In this document: positions 52,697 through 62,800 of the stretch, one piece after another
Layout of the letters: each line of letters begins with the position of its first letter
How positions within the stretch are numbered: the stretch's first letter is position 1
Assembly (NCBI GenBank): GCA_949358305.1
Contig: OX442315.1
Span: 12,178,427 to 12,242,426, forward strand
DNA length: 64,000 nucleotides
From: Strigamia acuminata
Taxonomy: Eukaryota > Arthropoda > Chilopoda > Geophilomorpha > Linotaeniidae
Direction: 5' to 3'
Translations under genes and position numbers: made by a program
The notes under the pieces: generated by a model
Seen by the model: the letters and a program-made list of their open reading frames with translations, nothing else
Database searches by the model: none
What the model was told of the DNA's origin: nothing

Positions 52697-53754
52697 CGGT
52701 TCTGTTGTTTTTGATTCCCAGGTGGATTTCTTGCTTGGTTATTACCGCTGTTATTGTTAGCAGGACCATTTCCTTGGTTACTGTTATTTTCTTCATTATT
52801 CTTATTATTATAACGCCAAGTATCACGCCTCTTCCCACCGCCACCTCTGTTTTGTGACGCACAGCAGGTGCAGTTGGGCTGATGGAAACATCCGGGTCCA
52901 GTTTGCTGCTGCTGAAAATTCTGCCAGTTCTGCGGAGAACTTTGCTGGAATTGCTGCTGCTTCTGCTGGGTTCCTTGGAAAAATTTTCCTCCTTGACGCT
53001 GATTGTTGACTGGGGTAAACCAAGTCCCTTGATGGAAAATTGGAGAGATCGTCTCTTGCAATACGCCATTCTGCAAAAACATATTCTGTTCTTTTAGAAA
53101 GTTGTTTTCTGCTACAAGTTCTGCGAGCGACTTTGGGGCTTCTGCCACTCCAGTCAAATAAGTTGACGGTGCGACGGTCGCCTTGTCAGCCACAAGTTTC
53201 TGTACAAGGGTCAGTAAAGCTGTCGACGGATCTTCCTTCACTCCATGGGCTTCATAAAGCTGAACTCTTTCCATCAAATCATCCATAGCTGTAGGAAAAA
53301 CTGTCATCAACCTGTCTTTTATCGGCTGTTTCATAGCCTGATAGACATAGTTGATTTTCTGGGTTTCACTGAGGGCTGGTCTGGCAAATGAACACAAGTG
53401 GAGAACTTTCTTAATAAAGTCAATGGCTGTCCCTTCTTCATGCTTAAGGGCGTGTAGGGTATTGAGGACGTGCTCGGGCCTACGGCGGAATTTTTTCTGC
53501 AATGCTGCTTTCCATTCGTCCCAAGCCCAGCTAGGGTTAGCTTGTAGCTGCTCGACGTACCAGGAGAGCGCATCTTCCTTCATTACAATCGGCAGATGCT
53601 TGGCACGTTCCGTATCCGTAGCAACAATCGCTTCATAACCAACAATCCATTCGTCAATGTTCCCCGTTCTGGTATCATAATTGACTGGATTGCGCTTTTG
53701 CACTACTAGTCCTTTTAATAGGGTTTCCAACGTTGCAGTTGAGCTAGTCGCCAT
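52687..53754 (-). CDS. gag: Gypsy gag
   Basis: 355 residues from the ATG at 53754 (MATSSTATLETLLKG); the frame is open further upstream to at least 53949 without an obvious better ATG. The capsid-type core includes WSWYVEQL-like and KFRRRPEHVL segments typical of retrotransposon gag. The C-terminal part is Gln/Asn-rich with a cluster CFHQPNCTCC instead of a standard CCHC knuckle, then a basic Arg/Gly/Asn tail. The stop TAG at 52689-52687 is followed immediately by a second TAG; both are bypassed by the -1 shift into pol. Confidence 0.9.
   Translation of the reverse strand: MATSSTATLETLLKGLVVQKRNPVNYDTRTGNIDEWIVGYEAIVATDTERAKHLPIVMKEDALSWYVEQLQANPSWAWDEWKAALQKKFRRRPEHVLNTLHALKHEEGTAIDFIKKVLHLCSFARPALSETQKINYVYQAMKQPIKDRLMTVFPTAMDDLMERVQLYEAHGVKEDPSTALLTLVQKLVADKATVAPSTYLTGVAEAPKSLAELVAENNFLKEQNMFLQNGVLQETISPIFHQGTWFTPVNNQRQGGKFFQGTQQKQQQFQQSSPQNWQNFQQQQTGPGCFHQPNCTCCASQNRGGGGKRRDTWRYNNKNNEENNSNQGNGPANNNSGNNQARNPPGNQKQQNRGN
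52690..52696 (-). promoter_or_regulatory. -1 ribosomal frameshift site between gag and pol
   Basis: The heptamer G GGA AAC in the gag frame is a canonical X XXY YYZ slippery site, directly before the gag stop. Slipping back one base gives GGG AAA CTA GTA GTG, which is the pol frame. No strong stem was recognised just downstream by eye. Confidence 0.8.
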
Positions 53755-54534
53755 CTTGACTTCTTCTAGAGGTTCACTATCCTCTGGTTCTATCTCACTA
53801 TCCAAATGTTCATCAGACTTGAATTCTGTTGTTAATGTGTAGTGTCGCTCTCTGTCTTCCGCAATTATACTTGATGATTTCTTGCGAAATGTTATATTTG
53901 AAGGATCCAGCTTCAATATGGATCCACTCCAACCATAGAAGGCACACACTCACAAAACACAAATTCACCTCACCTGTGAAACACTAATCACTAAAACACT
54001 TTCACCATGCTAAGGAGAAAAGAAAATAATTCATAATATTATTACTTATAACTGTGCATGAGTTAAAATTGTTTTAAAACTATTTACAATTCTTAAAATT
54101 ATTCAAAATATGTATAACCTTAAAATGATTTATCATTAAAACTAGGCTTTAATTCTAAAATACTGTTTAATTGTTTTCAACTAATTAAATATTCAGTAAC
54201 ATGCAAACTCATTTAACATTCATGCTCAGTTTCAACTCAAACACTTAAATATTCAACACTTTTACACAAGATAATTAAATATTCAACACTTTTTTCACAA
54301 GACAATTAAATATTCATTCCCAATCTCAATTTTTCACACCCAAATTGATTTTCAGAAGTCTCTTTATTTGCTTTCAAATCTGATAATATTATAGCCAATT
54401 TGTATTTTCAACCTTACTCATTTTCAGGGCCAAATTTCAAACTATTTTACACAAAATTCCAGATTTTTACTAACATTTTAGCTCTTAAATAAAGCAATTA
54501 TACAGGGTCTTTTAAATCCGCATCTCCACCACTT

Positions 54535-55078
54535 TGTTACGTGTGGGTTGGGGTGATCCACACACATAACAAATGCTAATTAATTTAGCAAAGACCTTGA
54601 AATCCTTTAGGTGAAATGATTGAGAGAACTGATTTATCATTTAAATAAATCTCTTTTATTCTATGGGACTTATTACAAACTTAACAAAATCAAATGATAA
54701 ACATAATCCTTTATTTTACATAAACATAAAGCAAGAAAGCAAGAATGATAATCAAATTATATCTCTATGAATTTGGAAAGGCGGGGTGGGACCAAGCGCT
54801 GTGTGCGCTGGTCCACAGAAGCCTTTACTTACCATGTTAACTGTTTGAGGCTCAGAACATTTCTGCTCTCTCAAACCCACTTAGCTCACCAGGTAAACTC
54901 TGGGTCCACCCCCGCTCTACTTGATTGATTAGTCCAGTTGCCCTGTGCATAATTAACACAGTGACAACTGGTGAGCGGATTTGGAAACTCCAGTGTGCCT
55001 AGTGAGAGCTTTCAGAATTAATTCTCTAAACAGAGCGTTTAGGCCCGCTGTCGTACAGCGAGGTCTGCGCTCGTAACA
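54535..55078 (-). repeat. 5' LTR of the gypsy element
   Basis: 544 bp, no difference seen from the LTR at 47733-48276. The 54000-54534 stretch between it and gag is an AT-rich leader. Confidence 0.95.
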
Positions 55079-55191
55079 ATATTGTTTATGATAAAATTTA
55101 ATTTTTTTACCTAATTCGTTTTACCGAACTCTCGTTATAACGAATCGATTTTCCGGTCCCTTGCAATTAGTTATAAAGAGTTTCAACTGTA

Positions 55192-56334
55192 TTAAGTTCG
55201 TTCAATGGTGGAATTTTGAACAGTAATTTTTTAGTTGATTTTTGCAGCTAGGAATAAAGTTAGGGCCGTGTCGGTCATCGGTGCATCGATAACTGTATTT
55301 TGTAAACTGCGCTCGGCCGCAAGAGCAATAAAAGAATTCGTCAAATCTCTAAAAAAGTGCTTCTTTGCACTCGTCGCAACTCCACTTGCGAGTGCCCTCA
55401 GCGCAGGTACCATTAAAAAACCCTGGACACTGCAACTCCAATGTTATTCTCTTCCATGAAGCCGGGCTGTCCTCGTGAAACTCACTAATTTTGGCGCAAC
55501 AAGTGGATTTCTGTTGCAAAAATGTTGCATAAACATCGTGATCCACAACATTTTCATTCAATATCTTTACAATATGCATGTGAAGATCGTTTGCGTTGAT
55601 TTTTAAATCGGATCGCACGTCGAGATCAATCGCGACGAATGATGCGGCAACATTGGTTGTTTGGCATTTGTTGAGCAAGTAAAAGAAATGATGTTTGTTC
55701 ATCTTCCATGACTGGATATTGATTTGTTGAAACTCAGATCACAAAAATAAAATGTAAACGGTCGAGGCCAATTTCTTTATTTCATCTAATCCCTTGGATT
55801 GATCCAATCCGATGTAAAAAACACTCTGAGATTTAAGTTGGTCGACCAATTCGATCTTCAGTAACTGACCGTCGAACTCTTTCAACTGGATTTTGATTTC
55901 GTCCGATAAAAATTCCCAAGTCGTCGGCATTTCGACGTCATCACCGGATTGTACCGCTAATATGGTTTCTTGAAACTTGAGCCTCGATTTTGTTTCTTCT
56001 TTCGACTTTCGATTTCAGTTGCTCCAATTTGCGACAGATTTGGACCGTTACGCAGTAAAGAGGGGTTTCGAGTTTGTACATAAAATCGCTGATTTCCAGC
56101 TTCATTTCCATCAATTCGGAGAATGAATTTGTGAAATTCAAAATAGAGTTTCATCCAAGTGTGAGACAGCTTCTTTCGTGCTCGTGCCGTTAAAATAATC
56201 GTCAAACACGGAAATGGACATCAGAACAAACGCGATTGGTTTTCCTTTGCCGTTCTGGCATCATACAGGTCTCCGAGTCGTCCGAGACGACCAACGGCAT
56301 TCCTCACAATGAATTTGTCGTTCGAAATTGGCAT
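55192..56334 (-). pseudogene. Large GTPase pseudogene (module copy 2, minus member), 5' part
   Basis: Starts after GGTTAG|ATG like its relative (NDKFIVRNAVGRLGRLGDLY, then DART), but then about 220 codons are deleted and the sequence resumes within the stretch equivalent to GKGKPI. Further fragments in three frames (pieces at 56141-55941, 55930-55739, 55702-55349) follow the family through the Cys-rich block, with frameshifts between them, until the pogo insertion. The remainder is at 47157-47286. It corresponds to the intact minus-strand gene at 9464-13737. Confidence 0.85.
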
Positions 56335-57328
56335 CTAACCACCGAAAAAAAATTATAAATAAAAATTAAGTGATAAAACTAAAATCGTTCAAAATTCACT
56401 TTTTGTTCACTTACTGCCATCTAGTGATAGAATTTAACAATGGTTAAACCTGTTGAGTGAAGTATCAAACGCTTTTATCTGTTAAAAAAAAACTAAATTA
56501 CCAAAATTAAAACTAGTTTGACTGTAAAAATGTGAATACCACACACCTGCTCGTGCTAATATCCTCTTTGTCGAACAGATGAGACGTAGATTCCTTGCGG
56601 ACGATATTAAAAAGAAATTGAATTATTTTTAGAAGTTGAATTGGATATTTCGTCTCTCAAAGGAAGTCTTTGTCTGAAAAGCCAAAATAAATATAATATT
56701 CATGTACAAATATTAGAAGAAAGCACTCACAATTGCGATGTCTCGAGACAGTACATTCAGATACCGAAAATAAACATACGGGTTTTCCACAGGAAAATGA
56801 ATTATCGACAAGAGGGTGCGCTCTCGCTATTTTTTTTAGATTGGCTGGAATAAACTGACGTCACCCCGCGACATTTAACATTACTCATGGCAGAAATGTT
56901 TCAGGCAAGCCAAAAAGGCAGCAAGCTATCACCGACTTGTGAGTTCAGAAGAAAACCAGGCTGCAAAAATAAATTTCTTTTTTTAATAAATTTCAAATTT
57001 TAGTCAAAGTTTATTTTATCGATTAATTAATGCATCTGGATGCCGGAAAGTTGACCATTTATGTAGAAAATTGTGCTTTAATATGTGAAAAACTTAATTG
57101 CTGACTAAAAATGATTTTACGCTCCTGGCTCATATTATGGAATAGCAAAAATTTGCAAACGACATAACCTATGGCTCGCCGGACTATGATTGACAGCAAG
57201 ATATCTATAAATTCAGATGTGCTTTTAAGGAGAAGTCACTTCTCCTTATCGATATTGAATGCAACTATTGTCAGTGCTCAGTGGTGCATAATCATAGGCA
57301 TAATTGCCACTCGTCTAAGACGACACTA

Positions 57329-58190
57329 GCTGCATTCAAAAATTAAAATATTTGTGTTTTAACAATTTTAGTTTAAATGTGTTTTAAGTTTAAATTTTGA
57401 GTGCGAGAATTTTAACTCTATTTTATAAAATTGACAACATTGATAACTTATACATGACATCATTGATCACCTGATATGTAATCAATACCAAAATGTAGCA
57501 TATAATACTCTTCAAATGATTAGAAAGAAGTATGTATTGTTGGAATATTATTTTTTTTAGTGGGATTTAAAATTTTTATGCCTTGCTGGTAGAAGAGAGG
57601 AAGAAATTTTAAAAGAGTATGACCAACTGGCACCAGAGGTCATTGATAGGATCAATTCAAAGATGAAGTCATTGGATATGACATAGAAAAAGAAAGAAGA
57701 AATTAATTAATAAAGCATATAAGTAATATTTATTATCAATCTTAGTTAGAAAAATACCAAATTTTATGGTTTGAATAAGAATGGTATAAAATTAAAGAAA
57801 CATGTTCACACGTGAGTCACCTATTTTCATGAAAATTCATCAGAAATTGAAATTCAAAATTTTTGTATTTATGTTTTATGTGTGTGTTGCACATAAATTT
57901 AAAATAAAACAGGAAGTGATGTCTTAAGTTGTGAAGTGAGGTCATGTAAATGCAGATAAAATTTTAATTTTTGAGTGCTTGGATTTTAATTTAATTTTGC
58001 TTCAATTTTAACAAAACTTTGTATACAAATGTAATGCATAACTGCACTTAAAATTGAAGTAAAATAGAGTTTAGTAAAATTGTATTTTAGTTTGTATTTT
58101 TACCAATTTTAGTTTTATAGACAGGAGATGATGTCATTTTTGTTTTAAAATTGATCTAAAACACAAAATGTTTTAATTTTTGAATGCAGC
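57329..58190. mobile_element. MITE-like element, 862 bp
   Basis: Inverted ends GCTGCATTCAAAAATT and AATTTTTGAATGCAGC, flanked by TA on both sides (57327-57328 and 58191-58192). The body is AT-rich and non-coding. It shares its terminal bases with the 161-bp element at 58810 and is absent from module copy 1. Confidence 0.75.
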
Positions 58191-58440
58191 TAGTGATTTC
58201 AGGTCTTTATTTTATGTTTTTCTTGTTCAGCGCTACCGCTAGACGGCGTAAGCGTGTGGAGGTAAATGCGCTCTATGTGTACGAAAGAGGAGTGAGTGGA
58301 AAGTTAATCATTATTCAGGATCAAATAAGCGATAAACAGTTCAAAGCATTGCAGCTAGTTTAAATATACAGTGCCTGACCAAACTGTGTCACTGATTCGG
58401 ACGGTTTTCTTTTCTTGTGTGAAGTAAGTAAATAAATAGA

Positions 58441-58585
58441 CTTGGCGGTTTTGGGGTTGGCGGTCATGGTTTGGCGGTACCGGCGTTGGCGGTCATGTTT
58501 TGGCGGTAATGGGTTTGGCGGTATTGGTTTGGCGGTTTTGGCTTGGCGGTAATAGTATTGGCGGTTGTGAATTGGCGGTGGTGTC
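58441..58585 (+). repeat. Minisatellite based on TTGGCGGT
   Basis: About ten variable units of 12-18 bp, each with TTGGCGGT. Inserted or expanded at the place where module copy 1 has a simple ACTTGCAAACATCGACC sequence (about 14520). Confidence 0.85.
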
Positions 58586-58809
58586 GTGGAATCGCAAAAA
58601 TCGACCGTGATGAGTGTGAACAATCAATCGCTTTTCGTTCGGGAGTGTATGGTCTCGTCTGTACGGACTAAACTGAAATGTAAATATGAAATTACTAATC
58701 CAACTGTCGTATTTCATACCAGTACCGGTAATAAGAAACTTCAAGAACTCTACTGCGATGCGTAGTTGTGTTGTCACAGCAAAACCGAAACTAATGCACA
58801 CAGTATATA

Positions 58810-58970
58810 GCTGCATTCAAAAACTCTAAAACGTATGCAAAACTCGTTTCGTGTTTGTACGTGACGTCTTTCCCATTGAATAACATTCCCATTGAATAAC
58901 ATGAGTAACATGACGTCACGTACAAACACGAAACGAGTTTTTCATACGTTTTAGAGTTTTTGAATGCATC
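58810..58970. mobile_element. Short palindromic MITE, 161 bp
   Basis: Two arms of about 65 bp, nearly perfect inverted copies (outer ends GCTGCATTCAAAAACTCT and AGAGTTTTTGAATGCATC), around a short centre in which CCCATTGAATAACAT is repeated. TA on both sides. It is missing from the matching site in module copy 1 (near 14829), so it moved in after the duplication. Confidence 0.85.
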
Positions 58971-59440
58971 TACTATTCCACATCAATGAATTTGAAAAAA
59001 AGACAAAAAAAATACCGTGACGTCTACTGTGAGTTTCCGCCAACTCACGATCTGGATCCAAATCCCCTCTTATTTGCATGGATTAATTTGTCCTCTATCA
59101 AAGCCAAATTAAATGAAATAGGACGTCACAGTTTAGTTTAAAAAATCAATTAATGTGAAATTTTCTCAGGTTGAGTTCCGGTTTCGGTTTTGCTGGAGCA
59201 GCATAAATTCGCAAAATATATTTTCTTTTTTAATTTTATTTTTGTAAACTGTTCGCATTCTGGACAGAAAACGTGATATCAGAAACGAGCTGATGGAATA
59301 ACTGCCTTTTGGCATGCCTGCTGAATTTCTGCTATTAATAAAGTTAAATGTCGCGGGCTCAGGCCGATGATTGTGCTTTTGTTTATTCCAGCCAATCGAA
59401 GTGAAGTAGCAGGAGCGCACTCTCTCGTCTAATAATTTGT

Positions 59441-59451
59441 GGGGAAACCCC
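59441..59451 (+). promoter_or_regulatory. NF-kappaB/Rel-like palindrome, leader of the module copy 2 GTPase
   Basis: GGGGAAACCCC in the same leader context as at 15296. Confidence 0.45.
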
Positions 59452-59877
59452 GTTTGGTTGGTTTCGATTTACAAATAGGAGTGGTTACGAGACAAATCGC
59501 AGTTGTGAGTGCTTTTCTTTTCCTCTGAGGTTCGTTTGAAGTTCCGTTCAAGTATTTCTTTATTTCCTTACAGAAACAAATAATTCATTCCATGCTACGA
59601 AGCAGAGTGAATCGATTGCTTTGTAATTGTAGGAATTTCAGCTTTTACACTCGAGACGAGGAATTACCAAGTGCAGGTACTGAGTTTATTTAAAGAAAAA
59701 GCAAAGATAGTTTCTTAGGAATTTTTCTTTTTAGCAGGTAAAGACGAGCTTGACACGACACTGTGACAGTTGGATTCCGCACATCAATAGTTCTTAGGGT
59801 TTGTAATTCTATCACTAGATGGCAGTGAGTGATCTAAACATCAGCTTTTAACAAATTTTAATTTTTTTTATAATTAG

Positions 59878-62800
59878 ATGGATTTTTCGACCGACAAAAA
59901 CATCGTGAGGAATGCCGTTGGTCGTCTCGCACGTCTCGGAGACCTGTACGACGCCAGAACGGATTCTTTTGTCGGATTTTCGGTATTCGACGAACCGATT
60001 CCTGACAGTGCGATCGAATTAATCAAAACACCCGCATCGGAATTCGATTGCATCAACACGGAAAACATTTTGGAAAAATTCGAAAAACTCAACATCGTAC
60101 CGGAGATGCAAGCGAGCATCATGGCGAATCTCGTTTCTCCGGAAGAACACGCGAAATACTTGCAAACCGAACCGAAGAACAAGAAAGCGCGAAAATCCAT
60201 AATCTACTCGATTCGAAGTGAAATAGAGAATATTATTTTCACCGACGAATTGGACCAATATTTCGCATTGCACGCGCTGGATTTGGATTTCGCCACCCAT
60301 TTCGTCGTGGGAATAACGTACGGAGCAAATTCCGTCATCACGTTGGAGGAAATTAATTACAGCGCTGGAGAAAAGGGAAAAAGAGTGATCGGCGACATGA
60401 TGAATCGAGAATTGCGAAAATTTGAAGAGGGCATAAACAATTCCAAAGATTCCACTACTGAGGAATATAAATCGTGGTATTCGGTCGAAATGTTCGGTGA
60501 CATTCTCCCCACAACCAATTTACCAAAGACTGGCGAAGAAGCGTTGAAAATGATCAAGAAATTGCCGCGTTTGATCAAATTGGCGAATCGTGGCAAAGGA
60601 AAACCGATCATGTACGCTCTGATGCCTATCTCTGTGTTGGACGATCATTTGAACGGCACGAGCACGAAGGAAGCTGTTTCACACTTGGATCAAAACTCCA
60701 TTTTGAATTTCACAATTTCCATGTCCGAATTGTTGGAAACGAAGCTGGAAATCAGCGATTTGATGTACAAACTCGAGACTCACCAGTACTGCGTGCCGGT
60801 TGAAAATCTTCGCAAATTGGGGCAAATCAAATCGCAAGTTGAAAACGAAGAAATGAAATCGAGGCTCGAGTTTAAGGAAACGATTATAGCGATACGATCC
60901 GGTGACGAGGGCGTCGAAATGCCGACAACTTGCGGACATTCACCTGAAAACGTCAGAATTCAGCTGAAAGAGTTCGACAATCTGTTGCGGAAGATCGAAT
61001 TGGCCGACATGCTCAAATCTCTCGGTGTATCTTACATCGGATCGGACAAATCCCTGAGATTAGATGAAATCAAAAAGCTGTTTGCGCAGATTTACATTTT
61101 ATTTTTGCGATCCGGAGTTGAAAAAATGAACATTGACACGTGGAACGAAAACAAGAAGCATTTCTTATACATACTTACCGAATCACGAGCGTTTTCCAAA
61201 AAAAATTTATTCGTCGCGGTTGATCTCGACGTGCGATCCGATTTAAAAATCAATGAAAAGGATTGCGCCATCCACATTGCATTAATACGGAACGAACATG
61301 TTGTCGATTCCGATGTTTATGCAACACATTGCCGACAGAAATTCACTTGTTACGCAACTATTTACGAGTCCCATGAGAGCCGCCCAAAACCTTCAAAGAG
61401 AATCGAATTAAAATTGACGTGTCCTGGCTCTTTTAGAGGCGCATGCGCGAATGACACCCGAAAATGGTGTTGCTACTCGTGCAAAGAAGTGCTTTGTTAC
61501 GGATTTGACGGATTCTTTTACTGCTCTTGCGGCAGAGCGCAATGTGCGAAATACAGTTTCAAATGCACCGATGACCGTCACGGTCAGAACTTTGTCGAAT
61601 TCTTTGGACATCATCTGAAACAACAGTTGTCCAAAATTCCACCGTTGAACGAACTCAATGTGTTGATATTGGGAGTGACTGGAGTCGGAAAATCCACATG
61701 GATCAACGCGCTTCTCAATTATTTGGCGTTTCCGTCACTGGACGCGGCCTGGAAAGAAGAATTGCTCTCGGTCACTTCGACAGCGTTTCAACTGACCGAT
61801 GAAGACGATACAACGCACACCATCCGTTTTGGACAAGACGAGAACGAAGTTCTCGAACCGGGTCAATCGGCCACCCAAGACGTGAAAGCGCACCTTTTTC
61901 CCATCGGTAACACTTTGCTGCGACTCATCGACACGCCCGGCATCGGCGACGTGCGCGGCGTGGAGCAGGACAAGGAGAATTTCAAAAAAATCCTCAAATA
62001 CTTGCGCTCTCTCAAATGGCTGAACGGGATCTGCATTCTGCTCAAACCCAACGAGTCGCGGCTCAACGTGTTGTTCGAGTTCTGCGTTAAGGAACTCTTG
62101 ACGCATCTGCACCGCAGCGCCACCAAGAACGTCGTGTTTTGTTTCACCCACTCGAGGGAGACCTTCTACAAGCCCGGAGACACCCGGCAGCCTTTGGGCG
62201 AACTATTAACGAAGAACCAAATCGAAATTAACTTGACTAAGGACACCATGTATTCCATGGACAACGAGAGTTTCCGTTTCCTGTGTGCCGCCAATCAGGG
62301 CATCGAGTTCAGAGAAAGCGTGAAGAAATCCTTCTGCGAAAGTTGGAACATTTCGGTGGAAGAAACCAACCGGCTCATCTCGCACTTTAAAAAACTCGAG
62401 CCACACATCATCGACGACACGATTTCGTTGAACGACGCCAGACGAAACATCGTGTGCTTGACAAAACCAATCGCCGACATCAGTAAGAACATCCAGCAAA
62501 ACCTGGCGATAATCAACGACAAAAGGGAGTTGCTGTCGTCCACCGAAGCGAGCGAACACGACCTTGTCAAGCTGTTGTTCGTGGACATCATAACGCTGGA
62601 AACTGAGCCACTTAATCACCCCCGGACCGTGTGTGGCGCCGCGTCGTGCGTCAAGTACCACCCGGCGGCCGACGGAACCATCAGTTCCGTCCAATACGTA
62701 GAACATTGTCACCCCCATTGTGGTTTGGTCGGTGTTGCAGTTAACATCGTGGGTGATGCTAGAATTAAAAAATGCTGGGCTATGAATGGCACTTTAAACT

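Larger units (their letters stand above)
47733..55078 (-). mobile_element. Ty3/gypsy-type LTR retrotransposon, apparently complete
   Basis: About 7.35 kb, reading on the minus strand, with 544-bp LTRs that I read as identical (TGTTACG...CGTAACA) and a 4-bp target duplication ATAT (47729-47732 and 55079-55082). The primer-binding site TGGTGGAGATGCGG lies 3 bases inside the 5' LTR (54518-54531); the tRNA was not identified. The polypurine tract with G8 abuts the 3' LTR (48277-48291). gag and pol are open. Identical LTRs and open frames mean a recent insertion. It sits inside the pogo element. Confidence 0.95.
47289..55189. mobile_element. pogo/Tigger-like DNA transposon, split by a gypsy element
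   Basis: The ends 47289-47732 and 55079-55189 carry inverted termini (CAGTCGAAACTCTTTATAAC and its partner ending in TTTCAACTG), flanked by TA target duplications at 47287-47288 and 55190-55191. ATAACGAA repeats inside are typical of pogo ends. About 550 bp remain of the element itself; a decayed helix-turn-helix start of a transposase can be read near 47546-47690 (MAAKQNAIFTEDKLN, frameshift, NGKKPPIVADEFNLL), so it is non-autonomous. Rejoining the flanks at the TA restores the GTPase alignment without loss. Confidence 0.85.
56335..59877. promoter_or_regulatory. Divergent promoter region of module copy 2, expanded by insertions
   Basis: Equivalent to 13738-15716 but 1.6 kb longer. Between about 56880 and 58225 lies extra sequence including a MITE; a minisatellite (58441-58585) and a second MITE (58810-58970) add more. 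CTGCCATCTAGTG occurs at 56414-56426 and, inverted, at 59813-59825. The pseudogene-side kappaB-like palindrome is decayed (CGGGTTTTCCAC near 56780) while the other side keeps GGGGAAACCCC. A leader frame from 59592 (MLRSRVNRLLCN) parallels that at 15441. Confidence 0.65.
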
